64,000 nucleotides of DNA from Prinsepia uniflora (taxonomy: Eukaryota > Streptophyta > Magnoliopsida > Rosales > Rosaceae): contig CM064863.1 in the NCBI GenBank assembly GCA_032719365.1, positions 22,701,137 through 22,765,136 of the forward strand, in the 5' to 3' direction. Below, in pieces: positions 11,888 to 22,565 of this stretch. The position numbers and the translations under genes are program-made. Every line of letters starts with the position of its first letter. The first letter of the stretch is position 1. The notes below the pieces were generated by a model, which worked only from the letters and a program-made list of their open reading frames with translations, was not told where the DNA came from and did not search any database.

Positions 11888-13504
11888 CTTTATGCCTCTG
11901 CCTCGGCCTCGGCGTTAGCCCCAACTCGCACCACGACCTGGAGGGTGTTAAAACATAAAAGTGTGAGTGGACTAAAACTAATAGTTATGGAAAACTGTTT
12001 TAATGAAAACCAGGGTTCACCCTCTTTTTTCAAACACGCATGCATAACTAAGTATCTGAAAACATATATATGAACCATGTGGAAACCGTTATGGGAAATA
12101 ATCATGAAATCATGTAAAGCCGAATGTAACATCAACGAATCAAATCTGCTGGATCTATATGAGTCTTTAAACCCAAAACAACATATATCAGGCCTTCTCG
12201 GGATATCAACGAGTCTTTAAACTCAAAACACAATCAATAGGCCTCGGGGATATCACACTAACCGAGTCTTTAAACTCAACATATCTCAATCAAGGGCCTT
12301 CACCCATCATCAATCAGCCGGGTCTTTAAACCCAAAACCAGATCCACCAATAGCACCGGGTCTTTATACCCAAAACCATATGTAATTCATACAAAATCCA
12401 AAATCCATCATAATCCAAATTCCAAAACCAAATCCGAAATCATATTCAATCGAAAATGGGACTCATGTCCGAATTTTACTTTCAAATCCCAAATCATACC
12501 CAAAAATCATGATCAAAACATTATCAAAACATAATACGTACAAATCATATAAAATCATCCACCAACCATCATCAATGCATAGCAGACACCATAGTCTTGA
12601 AATACGTATAAATGCGATAAATCACATCGAAAAACGTGCAATTATGTAAAGCAAGAATATCATAATCATAAGCATAAAATCATATATGGAAACATGAAAT
12701 GAGTAAGTAAAAAAAGTTATGCATGCTCGGTTAGAAAACAAAAGTCCACTCACTAAGTCTGAACGCGTCAATCGTGTCCTGCACGCTCCCCGGACTCCTC
12801 AGGAATGTTCTGGTCTGCCAATATCATAATTTCAGGTCACAAATACTTTAATTAAGCTTACATTAATTTCCCCAATTTTTCGGGATTTTTCAACGTAATT
12901 AAATTAAAACCCTAAACCTTCGGATACTCAAAACTAACCCGAAACGGCATCCGATCGACTAGAAACTTGTCTCAAACCACCGTGAGGGACTAGGAAGTAC
13001 CCTTCATTTCACTCTCTTAAGTCTCTCCAGCGTCTCAGTGGTTTGATTCAATCAATTCAATCAGAAATTTTTCAAAGGCAACAAACGGTGCTCTGTTTTC
13101 AAACACACACACACCTGTGCACACACTCACCCACGGCCGACAGCCACTCATCTGCTTTTCCTAGTGACATGTGTCACTAAAATAATTTAAAATCTCACTT
13201 TAGCTGATTAAGCTTCCACCGTCCAATTTAACATTTTACCCTTCCTTAACCCATTTACCAAAATGCCCTTCATCATTCTAGATTCATAACTTATTTATCC
13301 GAAGTCCAATTTCAGCGTACCGCCTGTCTACGGACTCAGGGAATCGAGACCTACCTAATGATCCTTAAATTACGTGAAAAATGCATGTCATGTAAAAATT
13401 CAAGTTTGACCACACTATTCACAAGGGTAATAATGTCATTTTTACATAAAAGTTTCTGAATTTACATTTTTGCCCTTTTTAACATTTCAGGCCGTTACAG
13501 AGGC

Positions 13505-15364
13505 AGTGGCCAATTGGGTTTAACCAAAGATGGTGTCAAAGATTAGAATTTTTTTGAGATTAGCTGGATACTACAGACGGTTTATAGAGGAATTCTCTAT
13601 GATTGCAACTCTGTTGACTCGTTTGACTAGGAAAGAAGTGAAGTTTGTTGGGATGAGAACTGTGAGCAGATTTTCTAGGGCCTAAAGATGGTTTTATTCC
13701 ACTTCGATATTAACCTTTCTCGATGTTAATGGGGAGTTTGAGCTTTCTAGTAATGCATCTTTACAGGGTTTGGGATATGTATTGATGCAACATGGAAAGG
13801 TTATTACTTATGCACTAAGACAACTAAAACCTCATGAGTTGAACTATCCCACATATGACTTGGAGCTAGCAACGTAGTACACATGTTAAATATTTGGAGC
13901 CATTATTGTTATAGAGAGACGTGCATGATTTTTCTGGTTCATAATAATTTGAAGTATTTTTTCACCCGGAAGGGCTTAAACCTATGATAATAGAGGCGGC
14001 TGGAACTGATTAAAGACTATGATTATACTATTGAGTATCACCCAGAGTAAACCAATGTGGTGATTGATGCTCTAAGTAGAAAGTCTGTGGGTTCTATACC
14101 TCATATGCAGAAATGTATTTACCACTCCTTCTAGAATTTCGGAGGACCAGAATTAGGCTTGGGATTGATGATCAAGGAGCACTCTCAGCCAGTTTTCATG
14201 CGAGGCATGTCCTTTTGATCGGATTATGGAATCTTAGTTCTAGGACCCTACCGTGTGTATCATTCGGATGAAAATGGAAGTAGGAGATAGATATGATTAT
14301 ATAATAAGTAATGATTAAACTTTATGGAAAGAGGGTTGGTTACGTGTACGTGAAGTCGAGGGACTGAAAAAGGAGATTCTCGAAGAAGCCCACGTCTCAG
14401 CTTTTACGAAGCATCCTAGTGGAAGAAAGATGTATTGTACTCTTAAGGAACATATAGGCGGGTTGACATGAAGCTAGAGTTAGCAGAGTTTACGAGTAAG
14501 GGCTTGATATGTAAGTAGGTAAAGACTGAGAAATAGAACCCCTATGGAACCTTACAGTTGCTTTTGATTTCTCAGTGGAAGTCGGGTCATTTGACGATGG
14601 AATTTGTGTTTAAACTTCCGAGAATCCGGAAATATTATGATGGGGTTTGTATGATCGTGGATAGACTTACAAAGTCATCTCATTTCTTACCAGTAAGAAA
14701 AGATTTTCGTATGGAACAATACACCAAACTATTCATTTACGAGATTATTATACTACATGGCACCCTATAGTCAATTGCAAGACACCCCTCTGTTAGACTG
14801 AGGTAGGTGAAAGGAAACTGTAGACATCTGATGTTGTGGATAAAATATAATACAAAGATTAGAACCATTAGAGAAAGACTAAACGCTACTCAGAACCATC
14901 AGAAAAGTAATGCTGACTGTCGGACCAGAGACCTTGAGTTTGGGGTAAGGGATCGGGTCTTCTTGAAATTAGCTCATTGTAAGGGTATTGTTCGGTTCGA
15001 GAGACGCGGGACGTTGAGTCCAGCCTATATTGGGTCATACGAAATTATTAAGAGGATATGCCTAGTAGCTTATAAATTGGCATTGCCCCTCAGGACTCTC
15101 TCAAGTTCACAATGTGTTTCGCATTTAGATGCTTAGGAAGTACTTAAAAGTTGAGTCACATGTGTTGGAACAAAAACCTATTGAGTTATGAGAGGATTTG
15201 AGTGTTGGGAACAACTTGTACAGATTTTGGACCGAAAGGACAAGGTGTTGCACTAAAAAACTGTTTCCTTGGTGAAAGTGTTTGTGGAGGAATCAGAACA
15301 TGGAAAAGGCCACATGGAAGCTCAAGGAACTGATGCGAGCACAGTATTCACACTTTTTTGTTTG
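13505..15364 (+). pseudogene. gypsy pol, downstream half: RNase H, integrase, chromodomain-like tail
   Basis: The segment resumes the RT gene broken at 5540 (VANW...RLAGYYRRFIEEFS). Then come RNase H (FELSSNASLQGLGYVLMQHGK; the catalytic Asp of YSDAS is changed to Asn; LRQLKPHELNYPTYDLELA) and a decayed HHCC zinc-binding region near 14370-14540 (ILEEAHVSAFTKHPS; the CLVC pair is lost). The integrase core start follows at 14558-14770 (MEFVFKLPRIRK, MIVDRLTKSSHFLPVR). A deletion after LHGTL removes the second Asp and the Glu. The C-terminal region is 14870-15136 (RDLEFGVRDRVFLKLA, FERRGTLSPAYIGSYEI). In another frame, near 15260-15355, ATWKLKELMRAQYSHFF resembles the end of a chromovirus chromodomain. 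Many stops are present. Confidence 0.9.
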
Positions 15365-15399
15365 AATTTCGAGGACGAATTTTTTTTTTCGGGGGTAGA
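15365..15399 (+). other. Pre-LTR motif and polypurine-type tract
   Basis: AATTTCGAGGACGAATT, a conserved phrase just before the 3' LTR of many plant gypsy elements, is followed by a T-run and CGGGGGTAGA. This is the plus-strand priming region. It places the 3' LTR start at about 15400 (TTTAACGACC, a mutated TGTAACGACC). Confidence 0.75.
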
Positions 15400-18130
15400 T
15401 TTAACGACCTGGAAATTTGAAAAAAAATATAATTTGAAATTTTTTAAAAGGAAGATGATTTTTCCCTCGGAGGTTAAGAGTTGACTTTTCACTCCGAGTA
15501 ATTTCAAGAATTTTAGATAGGACTATTACATAAGTCTCGACATCCTGAGTTCGTATGCATGTAGTGTGCCAAAATCGGAGATCAAATGAGTTTGTTACAG
15601 GTCTAAATTGACCAGAGGTATTTTGGTATTTTTAACACTAGAGGTATTTTGTTAATTTCACAAGGGAGATTTTTTGTGTCCATGGTTATAATTTCTTCCA
15701 TTTATCTCTTTGGAATGGTTGCACCGACTTGGTTGTTTTGGTGGGGGAGAGAGGCGGAGGGGGTGGGATGGTGGGTGGTGTTGTTTATTTATGTATGGTT
15801 GTTGAATTTGTGATATAGATGTATGTTTTATGTTTTTAAAAATCTCACACCAGTGAACAAAATAGGAAGGGGAGGAAAGAAGAAAAAACAGGAGAAAGAA
15901 AGGGAGAGGAAAGGGAAAAAATAGAGAAGGTAAAGGAAAAATCTCATACCCGAAGACCGAAATGCCCACCTATGAGCTTTTTGTTTAATTTTCAATTCTT
16001 GCCTTCAAAACTTAGAACTAGACATGCTAGTGTTTTGTTTTAGCCCCTAGAAATATCAGAAGATATAAAAGGTAAAGGTTTGGATGCAAGAAGGCTACAT
16101 AAATGGTGGCCAAACCATGGCCGAAAATGATGCAATTGGGTTCAATGTTGAGGTAAGTTTTTCTTTATTCTGAACTCTTGGATCTTCTTCTGAGATCAAT
16201 TAGATGAAATTGGATTATTAGAATATGAAAAATGGTTGAAAAATGGTTGTAAAATGAGGGGTTAGGATCAGGTTGGGTCACCTGATCAGATTGAACGCTC
16301 ATACCGTGGGTTGACCCAACTTGAGGTAAAAGATGAGGCCTACACACATAGGACATCAGTGGTTAGGATCAGGTGCATGAGGTCTACACACAGAGGTCAT
16401 CAGTGACGCATGTGGGCAGGTGGCTCACCATTTGGGATTTTGACCAACACATTTTTTGATGCTTCTGTTGTTTCGAACCTATTGGCACATGTTTTGAGTC
16501 GATCGAACACCATCTCAATGTAGCTTGGGTTTTCCAAAGTGTTGCGCGTAGGTTTTTAATTCACATTTGATCCCAAAAAATTAGGGCATTTAAATATAAG
16601 ATTATTTTGGATATTAGTGACCTTTAGTAGTGTTTTATAATAGGTGGTAAACTTCTTGAAATTTACAGAATGACGTATGGTTCGGAATTTAACTCCAAGG
16701 ACGATGTGTGAGTGGACTTTTATTTTAAATAAATTATTATGCATGTATATTTATATATTTTAATTGTTTTATTATATGATATATGTTGCAATGGCTTGAT
16801 TATATTTCCGAGGATTTTACGGAATGACGTATGGTTCAAAATTCAACTCCGAGGACGGTGTGTGAGTGGATTTTTATTTTAAATAAATTATTATGCATGC
16901 ATTTTTAAATATTTTAATTTCTTTATTATATGATACATGTTGCAATGGCTCGATTATATGATATATGTTTCTTTATTATCTGATATATGTTGAAATTTAC
17001 GGAATGACGTATGGTTCGAAATTCAACTCCGAGGACGGTGTGTGAGTGTACTTTTATTTTAAATAAATTATTATGCATGCATATTTAAATATTTTAATTT
17101 CTTTATTATATGATATATGTTGTAATGGCTCAATTATAATTTTCAAATCATTATTTTATGATTTTTTTTGGGAATTATTGATTGATTTTGAATACGCATT
17201 TTACGATATTTTTCATAAAATGTGTATTGATCTTAGGTCCATATTTTTAAATGCTTAATTTGGTTTTACGACATTGATATGTATTATATGTGTGTTTCTC
17301 TCGATTTTTGTGAACTATTTGTTCACGAGCACTTATCCTCAGATATTTGGTTAGTCTTAAACGTCTAGAGCACGGCTCCGTTTTCCTGAGGCTAGTGACT
17401 GAATAATGACTTAGATGTCCAGAGCTCGACTCTATTTTCCCGAGTCTGCAGATGGATATCCAGAGCTCGATTTTGTTTTTTCGAGTGGTTTTTCCTACTG
17501 GTAGTGCAGATATGATATGGTAACTAGTATTTGAGCATTGAAGATTGGCTGGTCAATTGATTTACTGGTATTGATTGGTTGTGTTGGTTACTGATGCTTA
17601 TATCCAGATGTTTTCATATTGATTTAATTTTCTCATATCAAATCGGTTGGTTTGAGTTACTGTTATTTGATTGGTTGGTTTTGCTTTATCTTATTGATAC
17701 TTGTGTCGAGGTTATTTTATATGATTTGATGATCATGGTTTTCGGAAAATGTGGGCCACATGTTGTACACTAGTACTTCATATTTCTTGTTGTCCCACAG
17801 TTTATTATTAGTTTGTAATCGAGATTCAATTGTTTTTTTTATTCTATGCATGCATGTTTGAGAAAACAGAGAGTAAATATTGATTTTCCTTGGAAAATGT
17901 GTTTTAAAAAATATATTTTTGTATGCTCATACATTTTAATGGTTTTGATGACTCTCCAGGTCGTTGCATGAAGATCGGGGCTGAATGAGAAACAGATGCA
18001 TAAACAATAAGGCAATACGAGTATCCTTGTCTATCAAGAGTTTAGGGTAGTTTTGGTAATTTGGGATCGTTGTCAGACAAGAGCAGGATCAAACGCGATT
18101 ATCAAGGTGTTTTAGGAGAGAGTCCTATCA
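15400..18130 (+). repeat. 3' LTR of the 3453-18130 element
   Basis: About 2,731 bases, from TTTAACGACCTGG to AGTCCTATCA. It is more diverged than the solo LTRs but has the same order of phrases (GTTGACTTTT, GTTCGTATGCATG). It contains a triplicated segment carrying the GTGAGTGGA box and ATGCATGCAT (16662-17140). The inverted box near 17910 is too decayed to call. The segments with ATGTCCAGAGCTCGA resemble LTR 37564-51116. No gene. Confidence 0.85.
16662..17140 (+). repeat. Three tandem copies of a box-plus-RY segment inside the LTR
   Basis: Units start at 16662, 16816 and 16996 (periods 154 and 180). Each contains TTTAC(A/G)GAATGACGTATGG, AACTCC(A/G)AGGACG(A/G)TGTG, GTGAGTG(G/T)A, an A/T-rich spacer, TTATGCATG(C/T)AT and TATATGTTG(C/T)AATGGCT. 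The 5' LTR retains only the end of one unit, so the copy number it had is unknown. Confidence 0.88.
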
Positions 18131-18585
18131 CTGTTGACAGACGTGGGTCTGCTTCTTCCAAATCAAAAGCTATTGCTACAATAGTGATGGGGTCATCAAA
18201 CATGACCCATCACGAGCAATGAGTATTTTATGTTGGAATATCCAGGGCCTTGCGTTTCTTTTCAAGGCCAAGAAACCGGGCCACCTATATTTTCTACAGA
18301 CCAAAATGATTGCTAGTAAGATGGAATAGATGAAAATTCAACTAAAAGTAGCACTGCTTTGGGCACATGGTACCGAGGTGGTTATTCGTTTGTCTACAGT
18401 TAGTCATGTTGATGCTTTCATGAAAGGAATTGGTGATAAGGAGTTCCACTTCATTGGTTTTTTATGGCCACCCAGAGGTTTAGTGGCGGTGTTTTTCTTG
18501 GGAGGTACTTCGGAAGCTAAATTATGATCCAGAATGTCCCTTGTTTGTGGGTGGTGATTTTAATGAAGTAGATAATTTCTTTGAA
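18131..18585 (+). pseudogene. L1-type LINE, start of ORF2 (endonuclease domain)
   Basis: The frame from ATG 18219 reads MSILCWNIQGLAFLFKAKK, the standard opening of plant L1 ORF2 (usually ...WNCRGLGN). FLQTK follows where the family has ETK, so the catalytic Glu appears changed to Gln. After a TAG at about 18328 and a frameshift, SWEVLRKLNYDPECPLFVGGDFNEV contains the GDFNE endonuclease motif. The AP-like endonuclease nicks target DNA to prime reverse transcription. At about 18581 the frame runs straight into an LTR, a truncation junction. The reverse transcriptase is absent. Confidence 0.85.
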
Positions 18586-19466
18586 GTGGATTTCAGGTTT
18601 GGGTTCGGAATGATTATTCCGGATGCCGGCTTACGGAATGATGGTTGCGGACTCGGATCTGGAAAGGAAATGGATATGAGTTCTGGATTTGGATATGAAA
18701 ATGGAAAATGGTTTTCAAACGGTTTTGGATTGGATTTGCTGGATCTGGTTATTGGGTTTAAAGACCCGGATATTGATTTGACGGGGGACGGGCCCAGATT
18801 GAGTTTAAAGACTCGGATATATTGATATTTCCCCCGTAGGCCTGTTGAGTTTAAAGACTCGGATTATTGAGGCCTGGTTATTGAGTTTAAAGACTCGGGA
18901 GTTTAAAGACTCGGATAGATCCAGCAGGTTCGATGGATGAGAATGTAGCTTTAAATGTGTTTGGTTTTTCACTGAGACTTGATGATGATATTTTGGGCAG
19001 TGGCCCAGTTGAAAGGTTTTTGGTAGTTTTGGGCTGAGGCCCGGGAATTGAGAAAAGGAGAAATGTGTTTGATTTTTTTTTTGTACATGGTTTTATGATA
19101 AAAAATTTATATGCATGCATTGGTTTTAAAACGGAGGGTATAAATGTATGCGTTTTCCGATAACTGTTTTTGAACTTAAACTTTATTTTTGTCCACTCAC
19201 AGTCTTTTCGTGTTTTTGATACCCTCCAGTTTGTTGTAGTGCGGGCTGTTGGTCGAGAGAGACGGAGACATCATACGTACAATCCACAGTAGACTCTGCG
19301 CACTCTAGGAAGTTCAGAAGTTTCTAGAAGGTCGGGTCGGAACTCCCTTGTCCGATTTACGTGTTACACGGAGGTTAGACGTCAGTTTGGCCCTTGTGTC
19401 ATACGTAAGTCAGACGGGAGTGTGGTTTAACCCTTAATCCCGGGGGATTAGGGGTGGGCCCTGACA
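18581..19466 (+). repeat. 5' LTR (left-truncated) of the LARD-like element
   Basis: The segment matches 25471-26386 nearly base for base. It ends GGGGTGGGCCCTGACA just before the primer site. It carries the inverted box GTCCACTCAC at 19191-19200 and an ATGCATGCAT at about 19110. Roughly the first 2 kb of the LTR is missing. Confidence 0.9.
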
Positions 19467-20518
19467 ATTGGTATCAGAGCGAGGTTTTGAGTGTTCTTCT
19501 TGAGGTTTGGTTCCCAGAGTCGTTGGTTCGTCGACTTCGGTGATGAGATGCTACTGTGGATGTGATGTCTCGATGCGGAACAGCCCGTCAGCAACCAGGA
19601 TACGATAGTGATAGTCTGTTCGAGGTGGTTGGATAGCAGCGTTTGAGGGTGCTAGTCGCTCGATACGCGATGCGAGGTAAGACGTACGTCGACTTAAGAC
19701 GTGAATGGTTAGGATGTTGGCACTGGCTTTGGCTTGGTGACTTTTGGTCAGTTGGGTTGAGTGGTAATTGCGGGTTTGGGTAACCCGAATGACGAGGATG
19801 ATTTGAGGTACCCTGTGGATTTACTGGATCGTATTCCTTGTGGTTTGGGACGACTTACGGCCGAATTGGAGATGGTGCTGCTAGGTGCAGCCCAGGTGGT
19901 GATTGTCTGGTTGGGATGCCATTGATTGATTAGAGTAGAGGAGCTGATACTCGATGACCCTAGGCTGGTATGGACAGGTTTGACCATCGGTAGGATGAAG
20001 GTCGCAGGGATGGTCGGGGATCCATGTGAATTCCGTTGAAGGATGACGGAAGGACTTGGAAAGGAGTGACTATAACTGATCGATGTGAGGTTATTAAAGG
20101 AAGAGAACCCACAATGTTTGCCTTTAGGACTTTGTAAGGGGTCGAAGTAGTAGCCGATGGAGTGAGCCAGTAGGTAGGTTTTTTTTCCTGTTGGCTTAGA
20201 TTGTTCTGGGTTAGGACTTGAGTGGGTTCTGGGAAGTGAGGTGGTAGTACGTGAGAATGTACTCTATGAATTCTGATGGGTGCTCTATATGAGGTATTCT
20301 AAAATACTTTTGTTTTCTGTTCATAGAGTTTTCCTTGCGTACACCATGAAGTGTAACTAGTAGTTGGGGATGGAGTGAAATACCCAAGGTGGAGATGATA
20401 GACAGGGAACCCAGGAGAGGTCGTTGTTGACCTAGTGTTGCTTACCGGGTAGGAGACCCTAGGTGTGGAAAACTAGCTATGGAATTTCGGCGACGAAATT
20501 CTTTTTAGGTGTGTAGGT
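19467..20518 (+). other. Non-coding interior of the LARD-like element
   Basis: The interior opens with ATTGGTATCAGAGCG (the Met primer site core is 19469-19480, a perfect TGGTATCAGAGC). It closes with GAATTTCGGCGACGAAATTC and TTTTTAGGTGTGTAGG, the pre-LTR motif and polypurine-type tract. Between them I see no frame resembling gag, protease or pol, and stops are frequent in all frames. Retention of both priming sites without genes supports a non-autonomous element. Confidence 0.85.
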
Positions 20519-21284
20519 TGTAAAAATCCGTCCCGGAAATTAAGGTTAAGACCGTGATTAAGATGAGATTAGTGAGCTTAATCGGGGGTTAGTTGGTCCC
20601 GATAAGGTCGTTAGCCTAGAATGACGATTTTGCCCCCGATTTGGGTAAAAAGTTGAATTTTAGTTCGGGCGGTCAATTGGGTTTTGACCGATGATCAGGA
20701 CATAGTTTAGGATGTCACGAATCCGTAGGCAGGTGGCACGCCCGATTCCGACATCCGAGGAGGAAGTTATGATGTTCGGAAGGTTGAGGGCATAACCGTA
20801 ATTTGGCTAAACTAGGGGGAAAAGTTGACTTTCGTACCATCGGGTTTTGACACGTTGACCTAGGACCGTTAGGTAGATCTCATCGTCCTGAGTTCGATGA
20901 CAGGCGGCACGTATTCATCGGACTTATGATGCGTGAGTTACAGGTCTAGAAAGGTTGAGGACAAAATCGTAAATTTGACTTAAAAGGAAGGGCATTTTGG
21001 TCTTTTGTGACAGGACCCGCCCCGATCCCCCTGGGACCACCCGGGACGTGCCCTGCTCCCGTCTGACACCCGTTATTAAGATACCAAAAATACCCTTATT
21101 GAAGATAAAATGCATAAAGAAAAACCATAGTTAAGTCATACATAGCACACCACACAAATACACAAATACAAATAGTGTCACACAAGGGATGGTTCCCGAA
21201 TACAGTTTATTGAGCACGACTCTAGACACACTACGTGCCAACCTACCCAGCAGTAGGGTTCAGGTACGCAACGTAAACCTATGC

Positions 21285-21355
21285 CTCTTCCTCCTCGGGA
21301 TCCTCCTCCTCCTCCTCGGGATCCTCCTCCTCCTCCTCGGGATCCTCCTCCTCGA
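21285..21355. repeat. 21-base tandem repeat
   Basis: About three copies of a unit reading CTCGGGATCCTCCTCCTCCT. It is a local expansion inside the solo LTR and creates a spurious acidic open frame on the minus strand. Confidence 0.85.
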
Positions 21356-22384
21356 TAGCACTACCTGGAGGGGTAGTAAAACAACAAAGGTGAGTGGGCC
21401 GAAACTCAAGGTTTACAAAGTAGTTTACCATTTCGAAAACATATAGCTTTTCCCCTCCGTTTTCCGAAAAGACATGCATAGTATCAAAACCACAAAACCA
21501 TATAGTCATAAGCAGAATAATATCAACATAATATAATCTTAGTCACTGCACTATACATCCCAACCCTGACATCCCAGATGCCTGACGTCCCAGACGCCCG
21601 ATAAGGTCACAGTCTCAAGGCTACGTGTGCCACCCGGGGTCTCAATCCCGAGTCCAAATCCCGAACCTAGTCCGAGCATGGCATTCTAGATGCCTGACGT
21701 CCCAGACGTCCAATAGTAGCAATCCTGCTCCTGAGTCACTCTACGGTCCTGTCCCTCCGTAGAATGACTCCTCACAGGCAATGCGCCGTGACCACTCCGG
21801 TGTACCTACATCCGGAGGAGATAGAATCCTAGGGTAGATCCATACAGTGCAGTACCACAGATAATATCGAGTTCCATTATACATATATATGACTCCAAAC
21901 CATTTATAAACAACCAGACAGGTCTCATGCCCAAACATCGTAATACGTGCCATAAATCATACACAAGATAAACAGATACTTTTACTCAAATCACATATAG
22001 ATATAGTAGCAAGTAAAACAGTTATGCATGCCGAAGTTTAGTGAAATCAAAGGCCCACTCACAGTACAATCCCGCTGCAATCCCGAGCGTAAAGCCCCGT
22101 CCAAGGGTTAAAGTACAATTCCTGTCATGCCCAAAACATATGTAAAGGTCACTTTAAGTCCCTACTAAACAACTAAGAAACCCTAGACTGAAACCGGCCC
22201 GGGAAAGCCGTCCGAACACGCTTCCCAAGGCGTCAAACCCTAATTTGACCAACTTAACGATCTCCGATCGACACGAAACCACCGCCATTGGATCCGTATC
22301 GACGAAACCTTGAAAATGGCACTGGTCCCACACAAAATACTGTTCACACGCGCCCTCCACGCGCCGGTCAACCCTCTGGTCAAC

Positions 22385-22565
22385 AGTGCTACAATGATGC
22401 TGACGTCAGCATGACGTCACTACTGACGTCAGCATGACGTCATCACTGACAGTGTCAGAGGACACGTGTCAACAGCCCATTGGTCCCTGGTCTGACAATA
22501 TTCTAACATGATGACGTCATCATGACGTCACTGCTGACGTCAGCATGATGACGTCATCAGCTACA
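22385..22565. repeat. Cluster of TGACGTCA-type palindromes
   Basis: At least six copies of (G/A)CTGACGTCAGCATGACGTCA-like phrases fall in 180 bases, including TGATGACGTCATCA. TGACGTCA is the palindromic core bound by bZIP (TGA/CREB-type) factors in many promoters. Whether it acts so here is unknown; tandem duplication could explain the clustering. Confidence 0.7.

Larger units (their letters stand above)
5541..13499 (-). mobile_element. Nested gypsy element, minus strand, duplication GAGGC
   Basis: The insertion begins TGATAGGACTCACCC and ends GCCGTTACA, the reversed LTR termini. It is flanked by GAGGC at 5536-5540 and 13500-13504. On the minus strand it contains the 5' LTR (8528-13499, itself interrupted), a Met primer site, gag, protease, RT and part of RNase H. 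A deletion then fuses RNase H (from 5671) to the last 130 bases of the 3' LTR (5541-5670). Integrase, the C-terminal domain, the polypurine tract and most of the 3' LTR are gone. It is less decayed than its host element but is also inactive. Confidence 0.92.
8528..13499 (-). repeat. 5' LTR of the nested element, split by a solo LTR
   Basis: The LTR consists of 8528-8771 and 11893-13499, 1,851 bases once the solo LTR at 8772-11887 and one CTTTA copy are removed. Its box pair is GTGAGTGGAC at 11963-11972 and GTCCACTCAC at 12744-12753, with TGCATGC beside the latter. The stretch 12130-12370 holds repeated GAGTCTTTAAACTC-type phrases, each nearly self-complementary. There is no protein-coding content. 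Confidence 0.88.
3453..18130 (+). mobile_element. Decayed Ty3/gypsy (chromovirus-like) element, split by a nested element
   Basis: The parts lie in canonical order on the plus strand: 5' LTR (3453-4435), Met-type primer site (4437 on), decayed interior with RT (5041-5540), an insertion (5541-13499), then RNase H, integrase and a chromodomain-like tail (13505-15365), polypurine tract, and a 3' LTR (15400-18130). Removing the insertion and one GAGGC copy joins RT at ...KIEAVANW, the sequence seen intact in the nested element, so the two halves belong to one element. Many stops, frameshifts and a deletion in the integrase core mean it cannot be active. The left end of the 5' LTR is lost, so no target duplication can be read. 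Confidence 0.9.

Noticed and set aside
21279..21509. Acidic frame with EEEEE repeats
   Set aside because: Produced by the 21-base CCTCCT repeat inside a solo LTR; no homologous protein expected.
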